In this document: piece after piece, positions 15,001 through 22,352 of the stretch
How the letters are laid out: each line of letters begins with the position of its first letter
Position numbering within the stretch: position 1 is the first letter of the stretch
From: a virus
IMG/VR virus record: IMGVR_UViG_3300042517_000864
Coordinates: 1 to 50,428 of that record
DNA length: 50,428 nucleotides
Direction: 5' to 3' (one strand)
Position numbers and translations under genes: made by a program
The notes under the pieces: model-generated
What the model was told of the DNA's origin: nothing
Databases searched by the model: none
The model's input: the letters and a program-made list of their open reading frames with translations, nothing else

Positions 15001-16076
15001 AGGCTTTCTTGGCTGGTTGCCACTTCGATGTAACCACCGCCGGTTTTGCCCCCAATGGCACAACCCCTGTGGTGATCGGTGACCGCATCGCCGTGACCTA
15101 TGACGGTGCCAACTACACCTTCACCGTGGTTCCCGCCTCTACCGCTGGTGGTGACCTGAGTGCTTACGGTCAGCCTTGCTATGGTAGCCAAGTCAAGCTA
15201 ACCTTCAGCCCCGAAGAAGGCGTCCCCAAGTCCCTGTGGCGCTTCGATGCTATCACATCCACTGAAATCATTGACACTGCTCTGCGCGGTGTTGGTTTCA
15301 ACGGTGTGCCTCAAGCTGAGTTCGTGGAGTCCGGTGTTGATAATGTGAATCGTCTCCTTGAGGATTCTCAGCGTTACTTCAACCCCTTCGGTTTCATCGC
15401 CTACTACGGTTCTTACATCGAGAACGGTGCAGGACAGTTCATTCCCCCGTCACCCTATGTGACTGGTGTGGCCGTCCGTCGCTATCGCGCTGAAGGCTAC
15501 CAGTTCCCCCCTGCTGGCGTCAAGTACCAACTGGCAGATGCTGTGGGCACTCAAATTCCCATCAACTCCGTTCAGCAGAACCTGCTCAATCCCAAGGGTT
15601 GTAACGCTGTTCGCACTCTGCCCGGTTACCCACAAACAGCCGTCTTCATTTGGGGCGGTCGCACACGGGTCAACGAAGCTGATGCTCAGCAGCGCCTCTA
15701 CCAGTTTGTCAACACCCGCGTTATCCTTAACGTGGTGTACGGCTCACTGCGCACCGCATTCGACAGCCAGATCTTCAACGTGATCGATGGTTTCGGCGTT
15801 ATCTTCAACCAGATCATCTCGGTTGGAAACAGCGTCCTGAACCAGCTGTACGTTCGTGGCGCACTGTTCGGTGCTCGCCCGAGCAATGCCTTCCAGGTTA
15901 TCTGCGATGCTCGCATCAACCCGCCCGAGGACATCGAGAATGGAATAGTTAACGCAAAAGTTTTTGTAACACCTGTTCCAACTCTTGAGAGAATCCAGAT
16001 TGATCTTATTCGTGTTGCCATCGGAAAAATGCAGCAGGAGTTAGACATCCAAGGTCTCGGTCAATCCAACCAGTAA
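12096..16076 (+). CDS. Tail sheath protein, unusually large
   Basis: 1326 residues. The start (MATFSLGTSGVTPGAPGVYINE) and the C-terminal third (GVAVRRYRAEGYQFPPAGVK, GGRTRVNEADAQQRLYQFVN, TPVPTLERIQIDLIRVAIGK) are classic for contractile sheath proteins. Subunits stack around the tube and shorten during injection. T4 gp18 is about half this length. The extra mass lies in the middle, where residues about 842-942 contain GSGLTATVTIAAGVVSAATV-NNAGQGYS, the same glycine-rich repeat type as in the protein at 5825. Extra domains in sheaths usually project outward. The final codons before the stop are followed at once by a homing endonuclease gene. Confidence 0.92.
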   Translation: MATFSLGTSGVTPGAPGVYINEQAGRAANADLADFSTVYMLVETDEGVPVTRFPFNSPTAITSLNDYKELIRIGTSTVPEGRIPLLSYNCVNEFFQNAQIGDLRVVRVGTPNQIVEIEFFPSATKINSTDLPSALMAGNKVYVQMILNGQKLVSGDGSTGYTSNGEWLGVPVVIPVTYVAGDEANNRRISAAIAEAVKEAIETNPAISSSVYVRSAGLVNDLDPSSNSENSYVTIAATTFGGNVEVVTEVLPVGSNFVFMQNAYNVDNLVGGAVNLVRVPQDYTQCITTAFDGQQDQGYLITPTAYAQFGAAGRALVGAAAAAHCASNSYKWMALADPGPFLVTDVNEYSEFVPHQAAANLEEGKEYLVDNAIYKWIGNDVTYPKLTNQTIVFGESPETAVNESANLVADGIQVGLLDSGVYTINAVPTAVDGVFELSSTNWWPVTLPIQQVTLSGAGVGNDFTNARVFPDAVTPVDLNGEVYVIAAPYDTTNDSEYSLNRILLATNPVDASNIYNQVVLAGGAVNVTAPLNGAVYMLAPTGDTAQIAYADAKWDLPVDINGQTSDLIENTSGSNAGVNTLHLPGTLQNPTAEYILNWVSRTLLNPSAQIASSLSVPNVADGSALFTVVGHGLRSGQRIFFTQPVTVTASGSTTNLVSATTKLVSRPYWVKVLSTSTFVISNSLANYTTSAFVSIPTAGVISTLPSVFYGQVLGRGLTTVNPIELLTLPMIRARKYAFDTNAIWSQALDASVAPTGVTVVGNPNTSIYLNSNPVILGEDQINPYGEDLSSGTLCGWLPKFNLVAPDPSPVAAITNAYCVPKVEQFFQSESYFVPAVDSILVGTYNGTAGSGTIGPAATLSVSAGGAPTLAAGVYNNVPVTGGAGSGLTATVTIAAGVVSAATVNNAGQGYSTADTGLTLPAGYGGATLDVASIVSTGGSFLLPAAGYGSALAPARLVAGSSGAQLVAQQAFLAGCHFDVTTAGFAPNGTTPVVIGDRIAVTYDGANYTFTVVPASTAGGDLSAYGQPCYGSQVKLTFSPEEGVPKSLWRFDAITSTEIIDTALRGVGFNGVPQAEFVESGVDNVNRLLEDSQRYFNPFGFIAYYGSYIENGAGQFIPPSPYVTGVAVRRYRAEGYQFPPAGVKYQLADAVGTQIPINSVQQNLLNPKGCNAVRTLPGYPQTAVFIWGGRTRVNEADAQQRLYQFVNTRVILNVVYGSLRTAFDSQIFNVIDGFGVIFNQIISVGNSVLNQLYVRGALFGARPSNAFQVICDARINPPEDIENGIVNAKVFVTPVPTLERIQIDLIRVAIGKMQQELDIQGLGQSNQ

Positions 16077-16114
16077 GAGTAGAGTTTACCATAGGAAAAC
16101 AACCCTATACTCTT
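16075..16114 (+). promoter_or_regulatory. Hairpin over the start region of the GIY-YIG gene
   Basis: AAGAGTA (16075-16081) pairs with TACTCTT (16108-16114), and TAGG (16092-16095) with CCTA (16104-16107). The 3' arm ends five bases before ATG 16119 and contains TATACT. The hairpin would mask the initiation region on read-through transcripts from the sheath gene. A transcript starting inside it would be free. Confidence 0.5.
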
Positions 16115-16118
16115 ATTT

Positions 16119-16751
16119 ATGGGGATCTATTACACCTACGCTTATCTCCGGAAGGACGGCACTCCTTATTATATAGGTAAGGGGTGTGGAAAACGATTCC
16201 AAGTCTCAGGGGGGAGAATCATTTCTCCTCCTGCAGACCCTTCCCGGATTATTATCCTAAAACAGAATCTTTCTGAACAAGAGGCATTTCGGCATGAGAT
16301 CTATATGATCGCCGTATTAGGTAGAAAAGACCTTGGCACTGGAATCCTTCGAAACCAAACTAATGGGGGAGATGGTGCATCAGGGTATGTCCGAAACCCT
16401 GAACTCCGTGAAAAAGATCGTCAAAACAAGATTAAATACAACCCCTGTAAAGGAAATCGCCGTTGGCACAACACAACCCTGGGCAAAGAGTGCCTATCGC
16501 AAGAATGCCCTGGCGAAGGTTGGATGGCAGGAAGACTCCCAAGTGTTGCTAAAACGCTGAGGAGCAACAGGAAAAAACAGGAGCAAGAAGGCAGGAACCC
16601 CAGGGTCGGATCTGTATGTTCTGAAGAAACCAAGTCAAAAATAAAAACATCGAAACTGGGTAAAAAAGCATTCGTTAACCAAGAAGGAGTGGTTGTCTTC
16701 AGGGAAGACGCTCCTGGACCGGAATGGCAACGGGGGAGGAAGTGGAAGTAG
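16119..16751 (+). CDS. GIY-YIG homing endonuclease
   Basis: 210 residues. The N-terminus GIYYTYAYLRKDGTPYYIGKG is the GIY...YIG core; the family's arginine and glutamate follow in KRFQVSG and EAFRHEIYMI. The C-terminal part has a W-HN-T-LGKECLSQECPGEGWMAGR unit like the repeats in the gene at 17441, then a CSEETKSKIKTSKLGKKA stretch typical of the NUMOD3-type DNA-binding helices of such enzymes. It would cut a target in endonuclease-free relatives so that the gene is copied by repair. It sits just after the sheath gene, separating it from the gene at 16754. A GGGTAAAA at 16658-16665 lies within it. Confidence 0.88.
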   Translation: MGIYYTYAYLRKDGTPYYIGKGCGKRFQVSGGRIISPPADPSRIIILKQNLSEQEAFRHEIYMIAVLGRKDLGTGILRNQTNGGDGASGYVRNPELREKDRQNKIKYNPCKGNRRWHNTTLGKECLSQECPGEGWMAGRLPSVAKTLRSNRKKQEQEGRNPRVGSVCSEETKSKIKTSKLGKKAFVNQEGVVVFREDAPGPEWQRGRKWK

Positions 16752-16753
16752 CA

Positions 16754-17035
16754 ATGTATCGCGACCTGAACCTTCGCATCCCAGAAAATCTCTTTTTTCA
16801 CCTTGAACGGCAAGCTGAGGAGCAGGGTGTTTCATTTGAAGCATTCTGCTTCTCCCTTCTCTCGGGAGAAAAACAAGAGGCATCCCTCGTGGATCCAGCA
16901 TACTATCAGTCATTAACGCTCGATGTCCTGCGGAAGGAAATCCCCCGGGTAATCGAAAGCGATCTCAATAAAGAAGAAGTTCGTAAGAGAGTTAATGCTC
17001 TCGAGTTTCAAATCTCACGCAGGTACATCCGATGA
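16754..17035 (+). CDS. Small protein with possible ribbon-helix-helix fold
   Basis: 93 residues from ATG 16754. The frame extends to ATG 16724, but that start overlaps the endonuclease. MYRDLNLRIPENLFFHLERQ-AEEQGVSFEAFCFSLLSG fits the RHH pattern: a strand with alternating residues, helix A, a 'GVS' turn and helix B. The rest is helical and charged (EIPRVIESDLNKEEVRKRVN). It overlaps the gp25-like gene by ATGA. It may be a DNA-binding regulator embedded in the tail operon, or simply a baseplate accessory protein. The fold call rests on pattern alone. Confidence 0.55.
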   Translation: MYRDLNLRIPENLFFHLERQAEEQGVSFEAFCFSLLSGEKQEASLVDPAYYQSLTLDVLRKEIPRVIESDLNKEEVRKRVNALEFQISRRYIR

Positions 17036-17409
17036 GTGACCCCACGGTCCTATCCCCCGTAGTTCGGGGATTAACTTATCCATTGACGGTCGTTAACGGA
17101 AACCTTGGCACCAGCACGGACTACGCCACAATTACCCAACAGATTCGTAGTGTGCTGGAGACCCGGTACTATGAGCGGGTGATGAGAGCGGAGTATGGGA
17201 TTGGGGACTACGTTCTTGAGATTTTAGATCCCGGCCAGATTAACTCCGCGATCCAATATAGTATTTTACAAAATGTGCAGGGGTTGAGCGATCTGTCGGT
17301 CACTGGTGACTGGCAGACGGGGGGCGATGATGGCTTATATCGGGTCTTTATTCAATACTCGATCAACGGGCAACCCCAACCTCCACTCAACTTTACTCTG
17401 GCGAATTGA
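17032..17409 (+). CDS. Baseplate wedge protein, gp25-like
   Basis: 125 residues. GLTYPLTVVNGNLGTSTDYA-TITQQIRSVLETRYYERVMRAEYGIGDYV matches the gp25/gpW family core ('I.Q.I..IL.T..GER.M...YG'), with ERVM in place of the usual ERXM motif. The C-terminal half gives the strand-rich end (YRVFIQYSINGQPQPPLNFT). The length is close to T4 gp25 (about 130). It links the wedge to the first sheath ring. Its ATG overlaps the preceding stop, and its TGA directly precedes a GGGTAAAA. Confidence 0.87.
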   Translation: MSDPTVLSPVVRGLTYPLTVVNGNLGTSTDYATITQQIRSVLETRYYERVMRAEYGIGDYVLEILDPGQINSAIQYSILQNVQGLSDLSVTGDWQTGGDDGLYRVFIQYSINGQPQPPLNFTLAN

Positions 17410-17417
17410 GGGTAAAA
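17410..17417 (+). promoter_or_regulatory. GGGTAAAA motif before the GIY-YIG gene
   Basis: It directly follows the TGA of the gp25-like gene and ends 24 nt before the GTG at 17441. TTATAAA follows five bases downstream. Confidence 0.6.
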
Positions 17418-17440
17418 TAGGTTATAAACGCTGTTGCCGT

Positions 17441-18148
17441 GTGATTACCTACGCCGCGATAAATCTAACCAACAAGAAGTTTTATGTGGGGAGCACCGCT
17501 GACTTCGTAAAGAGGCAAAAAGGGCACCTCAACTCCAACGAGGACTACCCTTTTCAAAACTCGCTGCGTAAAGACCCTAAAAACTTCTACTGGATCGTAA
17601 GTGAAGATGACGAGTTAGACATCCGTGATGAAGAGCAGTATTACCTGGACTTCTACCACGGGACCGTATGGTGCTATAACCTGAACCCTAAAGCGGCGGT
17701 GCCACCGTCTGCCCTCGGTAAAGGTGGTCCTGATCATCATTTACACGGAAAAGTTTGGGACCCCGAAATTATTGCCCGTCGAACCGCTCATTGTGCGGGA
17801 GAAACTAATCCCGCCTACGGTAAGCGGTGGTGGAATGACGGGGAAGGCAATTACGTCTTGGCAACCGAGAGTCCTGGCGAAGGCTGGGTCCTTGGGGGTA
17901 GAGGGCACGAGTCTGGCAAGTTTGCCGGAGAGAACAACCCTATGTACGGTAGATCTGGGGATCTCGCTCCGTGTTACGGGATGAGGTGGTTCAACAACGG
18001 GGTTGACTTAGTAAAGGCATTTGAATCTCCAGGCGAAGGGTGGAGTGAGGGTAGAGGGCATTGGTATAACAACGGTTCAGAGCAAAAGTTTTCGGTTCCT
18101 TCCCCCGGCGAAGGTTGGGTCCGTGGTCGTCTCAAAAGGAGTAAGTAA
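17441..18148 (+). CDS. GIY-YIG homing endonuclease with tandem DNA-binding repeats
   Basis: 235 residues from GTG 17441. The open frame extends upstream to 17306, but that part overlaps gp25 in another phase, and the GGGTAAAA spacing supports 17441. VITYAAINLTNKKFYVGSTA-DFVKRQKGHL is the GIY-YIG core. The C-terminal half has three or four repeats of W(W/F/Y)N(D/N)G...(E/P)SPGEGW..GR, separated by NPAYGKR/NPMYGRS units. These are repeat types often found as minor-groove-binding modules in phage homing enzymes. It sits between gp25 and portal; its TAA immediately precedes the portal ATG. Confidence 0.88.
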   Translation: MITYAAINLTNKKFYVGSTADFVKRQKGHLNSNEDYPFQNSLRKDPKNFYWIVSEDDELDIRDEEQYYLDFYHGTVWCYNLNPKAAVPPSALGKGGPDHHLHGKVWDPEIIARRTAHCAGETNPAYGKRWWNDGEGNYVLATESPGEGWVLGGRGHESGKFAGENNPMYGRSGDLAPCYGMRWFNNGVDLVKAFESPGEGWSEGRGHWYNNGSEQKFSVPSPGEGWVRGRLKRSK

Positions 18149-19735
18149 ATGGCACAAAGATTCAAGACCGCCCCGGTACCGTCTGGAGAAGTAGCAAAAT
18201 ATACTTCCGATCCTTACAATCTTAGCGCATTGTATATGTTCGGAAGTTCGTCCCCTTTCACGGGAACGGGCAATTCTATCGTGCGTCCGAACGATGATTT
18301 GCTTTTGCAAAAAGGCGGAAACCGTGCGCTTGTTGTCTATCAGCGGCTCCTATACGACGAGCAAGTGCAATCCTGCTTCCGAAAACTACTGCAAGAAGTA
18401 ACCTCCAGACCCTGGTATATCCAACAATACTCCGACAAACCCGGTGACCTCGCCGTTCGGGACTTTGTGGCGGAAGTCTTGGAGGAGATGCCCCTTGACG
18501 ACATCTACATCGGCATGGCCGAGTCCCTCATTTCCGGATTCTCCGTTGGTGAGATAATGTGGAAGAAGACCAAGCGGGGGGTAATCCCGTTTGATGTCCG
18601 CATGCGTGATCAACGACGGTTTGTGTTTCAAGAGGAACAAGATGCCCAAACCGGCTTCACAATGCGTTGCTTGACCTTCAACCGTATGTTTGAAGGCGTG
18701 GAACTGCCACAGCGCAAGTTCATTGTGTCGAGGTACTATGTTTCGCATAACGGCGACCCATATGGCTCTGCTCTCGGCCGTATTCTTTATCCTCTTGTCA
18801 AGTTTCGGCGCCGTGCCATCGAGTCTTACGTGCTCTACGGCGACCGTTACGCGACGCCGACAGCTGTTGCAAAAGCCCCGCTCTCAGCGAGCACTCGAGA
18901 GTTGGATACGCTCTATGGCCATCTTTCCAACCTATCTCAAGAAACTGCAATGATCCTGCCGGAGGGCTACGAGCTGGAGTTCGTTGTTCCTTCAGGGTCT
19001 CCCGAAGTTTTTAAGAATCTTATCGACTACATCGACAAAGAAATTTCCCTCGTCATTTGCGGAGAGGACGAAGCGGGACAAGCAGAAGCAGGATCTCGTG
19101 CCTCCTCCCAAGTGGCTAACACTATCCGGGTTGTTCGTGCGAGCGAAATCTCAGAGATGCTATCACAAACTCTGACGCAAACTCTAGTTCGCTGGATTGT
19201 TGACCTGAACTTTGGTGTCGATGTTGCCGCCCCCGTCCTCACCCGTGAGTTTCGCATTGAGGAATCGCCCCTCACTATGCCGGATGTTTCCCTTCTTATT
19301 CAGTCTGGTTACACCCCACGCAAAGAGTGGATTGAGCGTCACTTCCGTGTTGAACTTGAAGAAAAGAAAGCGGGGGGAGAGGAAGAGGGGGAGGCCACGC
19401 AGTATGACCCGGAAGAAGATCAAAATTTATTTGGAAACATTTTTGGAGGGGGAGCCGAGGGTCAACCTTCCGCAGGTCAAGAACAAGCTGCTGCTCAAGA
19501 CCTGCAGGCCGCTTCCGACGTTATGGAAACTCCTTCTGGGGCTACTCCAGAAGAGTCTCAGTCTGACGCCATTGGGCAACCTAGCCCCGAGGAGGAACTT
19601 GGGAATAGCCAGTGGATGAGTGACGAGGAGATTGAACAATTATTGGAATCCCTGGGCACAGATGAAGAGCCTCAAAAACCATTCGGTAACCAAAAAATCT
19701 CCGAAGACGAGGCAGTAGAGATGGATAGCAAGTAG
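18149..19735 (+). CDS. Portal protein, Mu gp29-like (DUF935 type)
   Basis: 528 residues. The segment GDPYGSALGRILYPLVKFRR-RAIESYVLYGDRYATPTAVAKA and the following PEGYELEFVVPSGSPEVFKN and AGSRASSQVANTIRVVRASEI are the recognisable portion of Mu gp29-type portals. The N-terminus carries LLYDEQVQSCFRKLLQEVTS-RPWYIQQ, also typical. The last 120 residues are acidic and glutamine-rich (GGAEGQPSAGQEQAAAQDLQ) and probably disordered. It forms the dodecameric ring at the capsid vertex for packaging and tail attachment. Start ATG 18149 follows AAAGGAG. The TAG stop overlaps GGGTAAAA. Confidence 0.88.
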   Translation: MAQRFKTAPVPSGEVAKYTSDPYNLSALYMFGSSSPFTGTGNSIVRPNDDLLLQKGGNRALVVYQRLLYDEQVQSCFRKLLQEVTSRPWYIQQYSDKPGDLAVRDFVAEVLEEMPLDDIYIGMAESLISGFSVGEIMWKKTKRGVIPFDVRMRDQRRFVFQEEQDAQTGFTMRCLTFNRMFEGVELPQRKFIVSRYYVSHNGDPYGSALGRILYPLVKFRRRAIESYVLYGDRYATPTAVAKAPLSASTRELDTLYGHLSNLSQETAMILPEGYELEFVVPSGSPEVFKNLIDYIDKEISLVICGEDEAGQAEAGSRASSQVANTIRVVRASEISEMLSQTLTQTLVRWIVDLNFGVDVAAPVLTREFRIEESPLTMPDVSLLIQSGYTPRKEWIERHFRVELEEKKAGGEEEGEATQYDPEEDQNLFGNIFGGGAEGQPSAGQEQAAAQDLQAASDVMETPSGATPEESQSDAIGQPSPEEELGNSQWMSDEEIEQLLESLGTDEEPQKPFGNQKISEDEAVEMDSK

Positions 19736-19742
19736 GGTAAAA
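19735..19742 (+). promoter_or_regulatory. GGGTAAAA motif before the protease/scaffold gene
   Basis: It overlaps the portal TAG and ends 29 nt before GTG 19771. Confidence 0.6.
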
Positions 19743-19770
19743 ACTGAACAATGGGTCACTAATAAACACG

Positions 19771-22344
19771 GTGTTTACAAAAAGGATTCACGTTTTCAAG
19801 GCAGGTGATCAGACTTCTGCTCAAGGTGTTCAGAGAAACTTCTCTGACAAGGACTTGCAGCAGGTAGTGGAAACATATGATCCATCTACCCACGAAGCAC
19901 CCCTGGTAATCGGCCATGCCGGTGACAATGATAGCCTTCCCGCCTATGGTTGGATCAAAGGATTCGCCAAGCAGGGGGGCAATCTGTACGCCGATGTGGC
20001 CTTTACCGACACAGCAAAGGATCTGGTGAAGGATGGTCATTACCGCAAGGTATCAATCTCTTTCTACTCACCTGATTCTGCTATCAATCCCCATAAAGGA
20101 AAGTGGAGTGCTCGCCACCTTGCATTGCTGGGGGCATCCCCTCCGGCAGTGAAAGGATTAGAACCCTTCTCCTTTTCGGAGGCGGAGGGAGTCTATGACT
20201 TTGCCGTAGCTCTCGCTCCCTCGGACATTTTCGATGACGAACTCGGGCCGACGTTGATCGTCGAGAAGAGTCCTCTCGAAATGCTTCGGGAGAAACTCGA
20301 TGAAGTCCGTCAGGATGTGTCGAGTGCGGTGAAGGAACTGCAAAGTAACCAACAAACACAACCCACCGAGCAACTGGAAGAGGCTGCGTCTTCATCGGTT
20401 ACACAACAACCGGAGACGGCTCAGATGTCTAATCCAGATGCTCCACAATTCAAAGAAACCAGCAAAAACGTGGGTCGCGAAGGAACTGAAATCACTCAGC
20501 AGACGGCTGACCTCGAAGATCAATTTCCGGAAGAGGAATTTATGGACCAAGGAAAAATCAGCCGGAAGCACGTCAAAGGTGCCCACGGCCAAGTTATGCA
20601 AGTCGTAGAAAACGTCTATGACGAAGCTCACGGCGAACTTCCCGAGGCTTTCAAAAAGCAAATCGAGAAGAAAAAAGGCAAAGGCGCCGAAATGGATGCC
20701 AAGCACTCTGAAGATGAAGGCGATTCCGCCGATCATGCCGAAGATGAAAACGGCCGTTACGAAACCGCTCGTTCTGCTGACAACGGTTACGTTGATCGCA
20801 TGAAGACCGGTAAGGCTGGTGCTGACTCCAAAACTGGCCGCTTCAAGACCGCCAAGAGCAGCGAGCAGGACACTGATCGTATGCACACCGCCGAGAACGG
20901 TGAGCAAGATGAAGACCGCATGCGCACCGCCAAAGAGTCGGAAATGGCTTCCGATGGCGAAGAGCGCTGGGCTGGTCAAGCTGACAACTACGAACGTGTC
21001 AACAACATGGATCAGTACGACGTGGACGCAAAGAGCTACGGAGTAAACGCTCCTAAGACTTCCAAGGGAACCGATCCCTACGGTCGTGACGAGACCGAAA
21101 CGAAGATGCCCACCGAATCGGAAGAGATGCCTGACGACGAAGTCTTCGCCGTTCAGACAACCAACGTCATGAGCGATAAGAACATGCGTGTTCTGCGTCA
21201 GAAATCTTCCGACGCTCGTGCCAAGTCCGTCAAGTCTCACGACCTGCTGTATGCCGAGCCTCAAGCTGACGAAATGACCGGCGAAGACGGTGTAACAACC
21301 GCTCGCAAGGGTATGACCGCTAGCAAAACCGTTGAGCACGCTGAGTACGAGACGGACGACGACAACGATTACGAAGATCTGGAAGGTCTGCGTAAGGAAA
21401 TCGGCGATGGCACCAAGTCCAAGTCCAAGCAACTGACTCCCGGCGCTATGGACACCACCGATGAGCCTGGACAAATCGTTGGCCCCGACGGTGCCTACGC
21501 TGAATCTTATAAAGGTGAGCCCAAGGCCAAATCCAAGCAACTGACTCCTGGCGCTATGGACAGCGTCGACGAGGAGAACCAAGTAACAGGCCCCTCAGGC
21601 GTGTTCAAGGAAGCTTCTCTGGAATCCCTCCGCGAAAACATCGGCGATGGCAAGAAGTCCAAGGCTAAGCAACTGACCCCTGGGGCTATGGACACCATTA
21701 AGGATCCTGCTGAAGTCAGCAAGAAGTCCGGTGGTGTCTACGCCGAGGAGCACGGCGAGAAGAAAGACCCTTACACCAAGACCGGTTTCGGCTCCACCTA
21801 TGAAGAAGGTGAAGGCGACGATGGTGTTGATGAGGGTGAAGAGGAATACAACGAGCTGTCCGTTGACCATTGCGGCATGGAATATGGTGGCATGGGCTCT
21901 ATGAGCCAAGCTCGCCCCATGGGCACTCAGCAAATGTACGAGGAACTGATGTCCCTCAAGCAGAAATACGCTGAGCTGGAGAACCGCAATCGTATGGAGA
22001 AGATGAACTTCCGTAAGATGCAAATGGCCGAAGCTATCGGTCATATGTACACCGAAGGTCGTCTGACTGACGGCATCATGCCTGAGCAAGAGCTGATCAG
22101 CTACTGCGAGGGTCTTGAGTTCGGCACTCTGGAGTTCTCTGAGGGCGAAACTGCCGCCACCAAGCTCCTGAGCCTGCTGAGCAAGCTGCCCCCGATGGTT
22201 TCTTTCGGTGAAGTTGCTGGTGGTACTTTCCAGTACGCTGAGGAATCTGACCTTGACCCTCATGCCAAGGCGCTCCGCATGGTGGAAGAGTCCGAAGGCA
22301 AGATGGATTACGTCGAAGCCCTGAAGAAGACGATGTTTTCGTGA
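19771..22344 (+). CDS. Prohead protease and scaffold fusion, Mu gpI-like
   Basis: 857 residues. Residues 1-145 match the Mu gpI-type protease: EAPLVIGHAGDNDSLPAYGW (about 43-62), then DGHYRKVSISFYSPDS and SARHLALLGASPPAVKGLEP. The histidine in IGH and the serine in SISFY are candidate catalytic residues. The remaining 700 residues are charged, repetitive scaffold. They include several R..TA.S...DRM.TA units (about 325-395), three KSKQLTPGAMD-type repeats (about 551-641), and a coiled-coil C-terminus (YEELMSLKQKYAELENRNRM). In Mu the scaffold is also made alone from an internal start; several in-frame ATGs could allow that here. The start is GTG. Confidence 0.85.
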   Translation: MFTKRIHVFKAGDQTSAQGVQRNFSDKDLQQVVETYDPSTHEAPLVIGHAGDNDSLPAYGWIKGFAKQGGNLYADVAFTDTAKDLVKDGHYRKVSISFYSPDSAINPHKGKWSARHLALLGASPPAVKGLEPFSFSEAEGVYDFAVALAPSDIFDDELGPTLIVEKSPLEMLREKLDEVRQDVSSAVKELQSNQQTQPTEQLEEAASSSVTQQPETAQMSNPDAPQFKETSKNVGREGTEITQQTADLEDQFPEEEFMDQGKISRKHVKGAHGQVMQVVENVYDEAHGELPEAFKKQIEKKKGKGAEMDAKHSEDEGDSADHAEDENGRYETARSADNGYVDRMKTGKAGADSKTGRFKTAKSSEQDTDRMHTAENGEQDEDRMRTAKESEMASDGEERWAGQADNYERVNNMDQYDVDAKSYGVNAPKTSKGTDPYGRDETETKMPTESEEMPDDEVFAVQTTNVMSDKNMRVLRQKSSDARAKSVKSHDLLYAEPQADEMTGEDGVTTARKGMTASKTVEHAEYETDDDNDYEDLEGLRKEIGDGTKSKSKQLTPGAMDTTDEPGQIVGPDGAYAESYKGEPKAKSKQLTPGAMDSVDEENQVTGPSGVFKEASLESLRENIGDGKKSKAKQLTPGAMDTIKDPAEVSKKSGGVYAEEHGEKKDPYTKTGFGSTYEEGEGDDGVDEGEEEYNELSVDHCGMEYGGMGSMSQARPMGTQQMYEELMSLKQKYAELENRNRMEKMNFRKMQMAEAIGHMYTEGRLTDGIMPEQELISYCEGLEFGTLEFSEGETAATKLLSLLSKLPPMVSFGEVAGGTFQYAEESDLDPHAKALRMVEESEGKMDYVEALKKTMFS
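21421..21693 (+). repeat. Three coding repeats in the scaffold domain
   Basis: Near-identical 33-base units at 21421-21453, 21529-21561 and 21661-21693 encode K(S/A)KQLTPGAMD. The spacers encode matching GPDGAYAE / GPSGVFKE / KSGGVYAE segments, so the true period is about 36-44 codons. Confidence 0.8.
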
Positions 22345-22352
22345 GGTGAGTG

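Noticed and set aside
20392-21582. 396-residue frame on the - strand opposite the scaffold
   Set aside because: It is antisense of the acidic repeat region, producing low-complexity valine/leucine/phenylalanine text. No ribosome site.
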